DNA of 64,000 nucleotides from an uncultured Bacilli bacterium (GTDB lineage Bacteria > Bacillota_I > Bacilli_A > RF39 > UBA660): contig CAKPMX010000002.1 of the NCBI GenBank assembly GCA_934168205.1, forward strand, positions 1 through 64,000, written 5' to 3'. This document shows positions 60,205 to 64,000 of this stretch, one piece after another (within the stretch, counting starts at the first letter, position 1; every line of letters begins with the position of its first letter). Position numbers and translations under genes: made by a program. Below the pieces are notes generated by a model that was not told the origin of the DNA, did no database searches, and saw only the letters and a list, made by a program, of their open reading frames with translations.

Positions 60205-60849
60205 ATGAAATATCTATTAGTCTTTAGTAAAAGTTTGTTTTTCTATTTACTAATAACAGTAGTATATAGAATCATGGGAAAAAGAGAAATAGGTGAATTA
60301 TCAATAATGGATTTTATAGTTTCTATTTTTATAGCGGAATTAGCAGCTATTTCAATAGAAAATTATAAGGATACCATATGGCTATCAATTATTCCTATTT
60401 TTGTATTAGTACTTTTACAAATAGTATCATCTAAAATATCTTTAAAGCATGAGAAAGTAAGAGAAGTAATTGATGGTAAAGCTTCAGTTATTATTAATAG
60501 AGGAAAAATTAATTTTGAAGAAATGTTAAAACAAAGATATAATTTAGATGATTTATTAACACAGCTTAGGGCAAAATCTATTAAATCAATAGAAGAAGTT
60601 GATTACGCTATTTTAGAAACATCTGGTAAGTTATCAATATTTAAAAGTTCTGATGATAAAAATCATACTTATCCTTTACCAGTAATTATAGATGGTAAAA
60701 TACAAGATGATGTATTAATACAAATAAATAAAAGTAGAGACTGGTTAGAAGATAGTTTAAAAAAAGAAGGGTATTTACTTGAAGATATATTTTATGGTTT
60801 TTATAGGAATAAAAAATTATTTTTAATTAAGAATGAAAATATAAAATGA
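60205..60849 (+). CDS. DUF421 (YetF-type) membrane protein
   Basis: 214 residues: three N-terminal helices with YRIMGKREIGELSIMDFIVSI, then the YetF soluble domain (LKHEKVREVIDGKASVIINRG, LDDLLTQLRAKSI). Some Bacillus members affect spore germination or the envelope, in general of unknown function. TTAGGTGATTAGTT before the ATG. Stop overlaps the open frame of the next gene. Confidence 0.9.
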   Translation: MKYLLVFSKSLFFYLLITVVYRIMGKREIGELSIMDFIVSIFIAELAAISIENYKDTIWLSIIPIFVLVLLQIVSSKISLKHEKVREVIDGKASVIINRGKINFEEMLKQRYNLDDLLTQLRAKSIKSIEEVDYAILETSGKLSIFKSSDDKNHTYPLPVIIDGKIQDDVLIQINKSRDWLEDSLKKEGYLLEDIFYGFYRNKKLFLIKNENIK

Positions 60850-60893
60850 CAAATTATTTAGATTATTTTTATTATATTATTTTTGGTGATAAT

Positions 60894-62066
60894 ATGAAAA
60901 AAGTAATTATAATAATTTTTTTATTTTTATTAATTTGTTTTGGCATTTTTAATAATAAAGATAATGGTACTAGGAAGATTAGTAGTAATAATGAGAAAAA
61001 GGGAGTATTTATTAGTTATATTGATTTACGTAATTATGTAAAGAATAGTGATGTTTTTGGATTTAAGGAAAATATATGTAATATGCTTGATAATATATCT
61101 AGTTTAAAGTTTAATATGATTATTTTACAGGTCGTTAGTTTTAGTGATGCTATATATGAGTCTTCTATATATCCATGGAGTAGTGTTATTAGTGTATCTG
61201 AAGGAGTTAGTCCTGGTTTTTCAGTACTTGATTATTTTATTGAGGAGGCTCATAAAAGAAATATAGAAGTTTATGCTTGGGTTAATCCTTATCGAGTTAG
61301 AAGTAGTAATGATATTTCTAGTATTACAGATGATAGTCCAGCTTTTAAATATATTGATACTGATACTTTATATGTTAATGAAGGAATATATTATAATCCG
61401 GCTAAAGAAGAGGTTACGAATTTAATTGTTTCAGGAGTTAGAGAAATTGTTACTAAGTATGATGTTGATGGTATTTTATTTGATGACTATTTTTATCCTG
61501 ATTTAGAAGTATCTAGAACACAGTATGAAGAGTACTTAAAAAGTAATAAAAAAATAACTTTTAATGAGTATAGATTAATGATTATTAATGAAATGGTAGA
61601 AAAAGTACATAAGGTTTGTAAAGATAATAAGGTATTATTTGGTATTTCTCCTGATGGTAATATTGAAAATAATTATAATAAGGTTTTTGCGGATGTTAGA
61701 ACTTGGCTTAATAGTGATAAGTATGTTGATTTTATAATGCCACAAGTATATTATGGTTTTCATAATGAGACAAGACCATTTTTAAAGACTATTCATGAAT
61801 GGAATGATTTAATTAAAAATAAGAATATAGATTTATATATTGCTTTAGCTTTTTATAAAGTCGGTTCTATTGATAATTACGCTAAAACTGGTAAATTAGA
61901 ATGGCAAAGTAATAGTGATATTATTATGAAGGAAATACTTTTAAGTAGAAATTTAAAACAATATAAAGGTTTTTGTTTGTTTAGATATGGCAATTTATTT
62001 GATCAAGCACTTTATACCATGACAACGTTAAAAGAAATAGAAAATATGCAAAAGATTGTAAAATAA
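60894..62066 (+). CDS. GHL10 family glycosyl hydrolase, membrane-anchored
   Basis: 390 residues: N-terminal anchor (VIIIIFLFLLICFGIF) then a TIM-barrel of the YngK/DUF187 type: GVFISYIDLRN, EEAHKRNIEVYAWVNPYRVR, VDGILFDDYFYPD, LFGISPDGN and DFIMPQVYYGF. Such enzymes act outside the cell on wall or host glycans; substrate not known. TGGTGATA before the ATG at 60894 sets the start. Confidence 0.88.
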   Translation: MKKVIIIIFLFLLICFGIFNNKDNGTRKISSNNEKKGVFISYIDLRNYVKNSDVFGFKENICNMLDNISSLKFNMIILQVVSFSDAIYESSIYPWSSVISVSEGVSPGFSVLDYFIEEAHKRNIEVYAWVNPYRVRSSNDISSITDDSPAFKYIDTDTLYVNEGIYYNPAKEEVTNLIVSGVREIVTKYDVDGILFDDYFYPDLEVSRTQYEEYLKSNKKITFNEYRLMIINEMVEKVHKVCKDNKVLFGISPDGNIENNYNKVFADVRTWLNSDKYVDFIMPQVYYGFHNETRPFLKTIHEWNDLIKNKNIDLYIALAFYKVGSIDNYAKTGKLEWQSNSDIIMKEILLSRNLKQYKGFCLFRYGNLFDQALYTMTTLKEIENMQKIVK

Positions 62067-62121
62067 TATTTAAATATTTTAAATATTTGTTATAATTAGG
62101 TTATAAGGTAGGTGATATGAA

Positions 62122-62688
62122 GTGTTAAAAAATAGGAAGGGTTTTACTTTAATAGAGTTACTAGCTACAATAGTTATTCTTGGTATTATTATGATTGTTG
62201 CGGTTCCTAATGTTACGGGTATTATTTATAGAAATAGAGCAAATACTTATGTAGAAGATGCTAAGAAAATGGTAACTTTAGCAGATTATGCAATTAGAGG
62301 GAGTAATAATAAGATAACTAAACCAGCAGATGGACATTGCATTGCTTTTAGTTTACAGTATCTTGATAATGCTGAATTTGAAGAACCACCAAATGGTGGA
62401 GACTATCAAAAAAATGACTCTTTTGTAGTAGTAAAAAAAGAAGGTACTAAGTTAGTATACTATGCTCAAATAGTTGAAGAATTTAAAAGTACTTATCGTG
62501 GAGTTAGTTTTACAACGTCTTCTAGTTTGAATCAAGAAGGAGCTGCGAATAAGCTTGTTGGTAACTTTGATTCTGGTAATATAACTGGTTTACCTAGTGC
62601 TACAGGAGACGTTTTAAACTATGTACAAAAATTTACGGATAATGAGCCATCATTTACATGTACATTTGATGCTGTATATGCGGAATAA
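62122..62688 (+). CDS. Type IV prepilin-like protein 1
   Basis: 188 residues with a class III signal: KG^FTLIELLATIVILGIIM, processed after Gly by a prepilin peptidase, with Glu at +5. The mature head has two Cys (GHCIAF, FTCTFD) that may form the D-loop disulfide. Starts with GTG behind TAGGTGAT. No PilB/PilC/PilD gene lies in view, so it could serve a Com-like or T4P system encoded elsewhere. Extended -10 TGT-TATAAT at 62091-62096. Confidence 0.88.
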   Translation: MLKNRKGFTLIELLATIVILGIIMIVAVPNVTGIIYRNRANTYVEDAKKMVTLADYAIRGSNNKITKPADGHCIAFSLQYLDNAEFEEPPNGGDYQKNDSFVVVKKEGTKLVYYAQIVEEFKSTYRGVSFTTSSSLNQEGAANKLVGNFDSGNITGLPSATGDVLNYVQKFTDNEPSFTCTFDAVYAE

Positions 62689-62728
62689 AATTAATGTCGT
62701 AAAATTTTGTAAATGTAAAAAAAAGCTG

Positions 62729-62757
62729 TTGAATTTTAATATTTGATATGCTATTAT
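62729..62757 (+). promoter_or_regulatory. Promoter of prepilin 2
   Basis: TTGAAT 62729-62734, 17-base spacer, TATTAT 62752-62757. Confidence 0.6.
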
Positions 62758-62796
62758 TAAAATGTAAACAAAATAGAAAGAGAGAGTGAAATTTAA

Positions 62797-63366
62797 ATGA
62801 AAAAGATTAATGAAAAAGGTTTTACATTGATCGAACTTTTAGCTGTTATCGTAATCATGGGTATCTTAATGATGGTTGCTATTCCAGCTGTTACAAGAAC
62901 AATTGAAAATTCAAGAAAGGATACATTTTTAGACGTAGCTAAGCAGTATATTAATGCAACAAAGACATTATGGGCTGCTGATGGTGTAAAATGTCCAAAT
63001 GGTGAAGATACTTCTCACAATACAGTATATACAATTTCTTCTGCATTACCTGCTGGTACTTATTATATAGAAATCGATTCATCTAAGACTGATCCTGATG
63101 TTGTTTTATTGGACCAAGGTGGTAAATCTTCTTGGGGTAGTTCTGATGTTAAAGGTTATGTAAAAATTACTACTAGTGTTGCTACATCTGGAAATGTTAA
63201 AACAGCGTATTCTATAGCTTTAAAAGATGATGGTGGTCATGGATTTGTAAATGATATTGCTGAATCTGCACTTGGTCGTAGTGATGTAAAAACAACTGGT
63301 GCTACATTTACTGCTCTTACTGCTGCAACTGGAAATGGTGGAAAGATTTACTGTAAAGAAGTTTAA
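62797..63366 (+). CDS. Type IV prepilin-like protein 2 (major pilin candidate)
   Basis: 189 residues: signal KG^FTLIELLAVIVIMGILMM with Glu at +5 and a Gly/Ser/Thr-rich head with two Cys (KCPNG near residue 67 and IYCKEV at the end). Strong site AGAGAGAG before the ATG, own promoter and terminator, and more regular codon use than prepilin 1 suggest high expression, as for a main pilin (inference). Confidence 0.88.
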   Translation: MKKINEKGFTLIELLAVIVIMGILMMVAIPAVTRTIENSRKDTFLDVAKQYINATKTLWAADGVKCPNGEDTSHNTVYTISSALPAGTYYIEIDSSKTDPDVVLLDQGGKSSWGSSDVKGYVKITTSVATSGNVKTAYSIALKDDGGHGFVNDIAESALGRSDVKTTGATFTALTAATGNGGKIYCKEV

Positions 63367-63393
63367 TCAAGTTAGATTAGAAATATATAATTT

Positions 63394-63430
63394 AAGACTT
63401 AAGATAAGATACCTTAAGTCTTTTTTTTGT
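63394..63430 (+). terminator. Terminator after prepilin 2
   Basis: AAGACTTAAG / CTTAAGTCTT stem of ten pairs, nine-base loop, then T. Confidence 0.85.
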
Positions 63431-63467
63431 CTTTGGTTTTTGATATACTTATATTGGAGATGGTTAT

Positions 63468-64000
63468 ATGTTGATAATTGGTAGTCATGTTGGTTTTAAA
63501 AAGGATAGTCAATTACTTGGAAGTTTAAATGAAGCTTTAGGGTATGGTTCAAATACTTTTATGTTTTATACAGGAGCTCCTCAGAATACTAATCGTTATC
63601 CAATTGATGATAATTTGACACTTGAAGCTATTAATAAAATGAAAGAGAAGGAAATTGATTATTCTAAAGTAATAGTTCATGCTCCTTATATTGTTAATTT
63701 AGCTAATGATGATGAAGTTAAGTTTAATTTTGCAGTACAGTTTTTAAAAGAAGAATTAAAAAGATGTAGTCAATTAGGTATAAAGAATGTTGTTTTACAT
63801 CCTGGTAGTCATGTGGGACTTGGAATTGATAAAGGAATAGAAAATATTGCGAGAGGGCTTAATATGATACTTGGAGAGGTTGATGTTACTATTCTTTTAG
63901 AGACTATGGCTGGTAAGGGTAGTGAAGTTGGTTCTAAGTTAGAAGAGATTAAGAGAATAATAGATTTAGTTAATGATAAAGAACACATTGGCGTATGTTT
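63468..64000 (+). CDS. nfo: Endonuclease IV, cut by the window end
   Basis: The first 177 codons of an AP endonuclease: IGSHVGF with a metal His, FMFYTGAPQN, VIVHAPYIVNLAN, NVVLHPGSHVG and LLETMAGKG supply the zinc ligands of the family (HAPY, HPGSH, LETMAG). Cuts DNA at abasic sites in base-excision repair. TTGGAGATGGTT before the ATG at 63468. The 3' end lies beyond the window. Confidence 0.95.
   Translation, partial: MLIIGSHVGFKKDSQLLGSLNEALGYGSNTFMFYTGAPQNTNRYPIDDNLTLEAINKMKEKEIDYSKVIVHAPYIVNLANDDEVKFNFAVQFLKEELKRCSQLGIKNVVLHPGSHVGLGIDKGIENIARGLNMILGEVDVTILLETMAGKGSEVGSKLEEIKRIIDLVNDKEHIGVC

Noticed and set aside
1..64000. tRNA and rRNA genes
   Set aside because: I saw no cloverleaf or rRNA-like stretch of raised GC content; a tRNAscan run would be decisive.

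Overview
The window is a very AT-rich, almost wholly colinear chromosomal segment from a Gram-positive bacterium of the class Bacilli, probably one of the uncultured gut lineages close to the RF39/Erysipelotrichales-type Bacilli. The taxonomic call is inference. It rests on Firmicutes gene orders (hisS-aspS with a T-box leader and a 6S RNA beside tcdA; lexA divergent from a small membrane protein; dnaG-rpoD-trmK; murG-murB-divIB-ftsA-ftsZ; yqeG-yqeH; comN-secDF), Shine-Dalgarno-led genes and many uncharacterised lineage-type proteins. TGA is a normal stop (it ends relA, dtd and comN), so this is not a mycoplasma with a recoded UGA. A complete wall and division set, LPxTG protein with sortase, prepilin-like proteins and a SigK-type sigma factor suggest a walled, possibly spore-forming cell.

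Layout. 1-12 kb: rbgA (cut by the window edge), rnhB, topA, a hypothetical gene, a XerC/D recombinase, comN-like, fused secDF, relA, dtd and an AI-2E-family permease. 12-20 kb: a putative zinc peptidase; a T-box leader with hisS (carrying an unusual Cys-rich tail) and aspS; a membrane protein; a hydrolase; a 6S-like RNA; an unknown gene and tcdA. 20-25 kb: lexA, a divergent SOS-type small membrane gene, polA, an ASCH protein and mutM. 25-30 kb: LPxTG/MucBP protein, sortase, and a minus-strand tmcAL-gmk operon. 30-39 kb: murG-murB-divIB, three tandem paralogous polytopic membrane proteins, then ftsA-ftsZ. 39-46 kb: an arginase-fold pseudoenzyme, a degenerate MurE-like ligase, VanZ-like, SigK-like, polysaccharide deacetylase, yqeG and yqeH.

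45.9-56.7 kb is the accessory part: a 1148-residue repeat-bearing surface protein, a dead IS transposase fragment, a complete type III toxin-antitoxin locus (ToxI RNA of three 36-nt repeats, terminator, ToxN endoribonuclease) placed directly before dnaG-rpoD-trmK, an unknown helical protein, and a lone TnpB nuclease with its probable omega RNA. 56.7-64 kb holds a membrane zinc protease candidate, a TIGR04086 protein, a helical-repeat protein, DUF421, a GHL10 hydrolase, two prepilin-like proteins and the start of nfo.

The most notable items are the ToxI/ToxN locus with a LexA-box-like site in the promoter before the toxin, the HisRS tail of 16 cysteines, the arginase homologue lacking all six metal ligands, and a T-box whose specifier contains overlapping Asp and His codons ahead of hisS-aspS. 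LexA-like boxes also lie in the promoters of the small SOS gene and of tnpB, suggesting that damage control reaches mobile and toxin genes here (inference).
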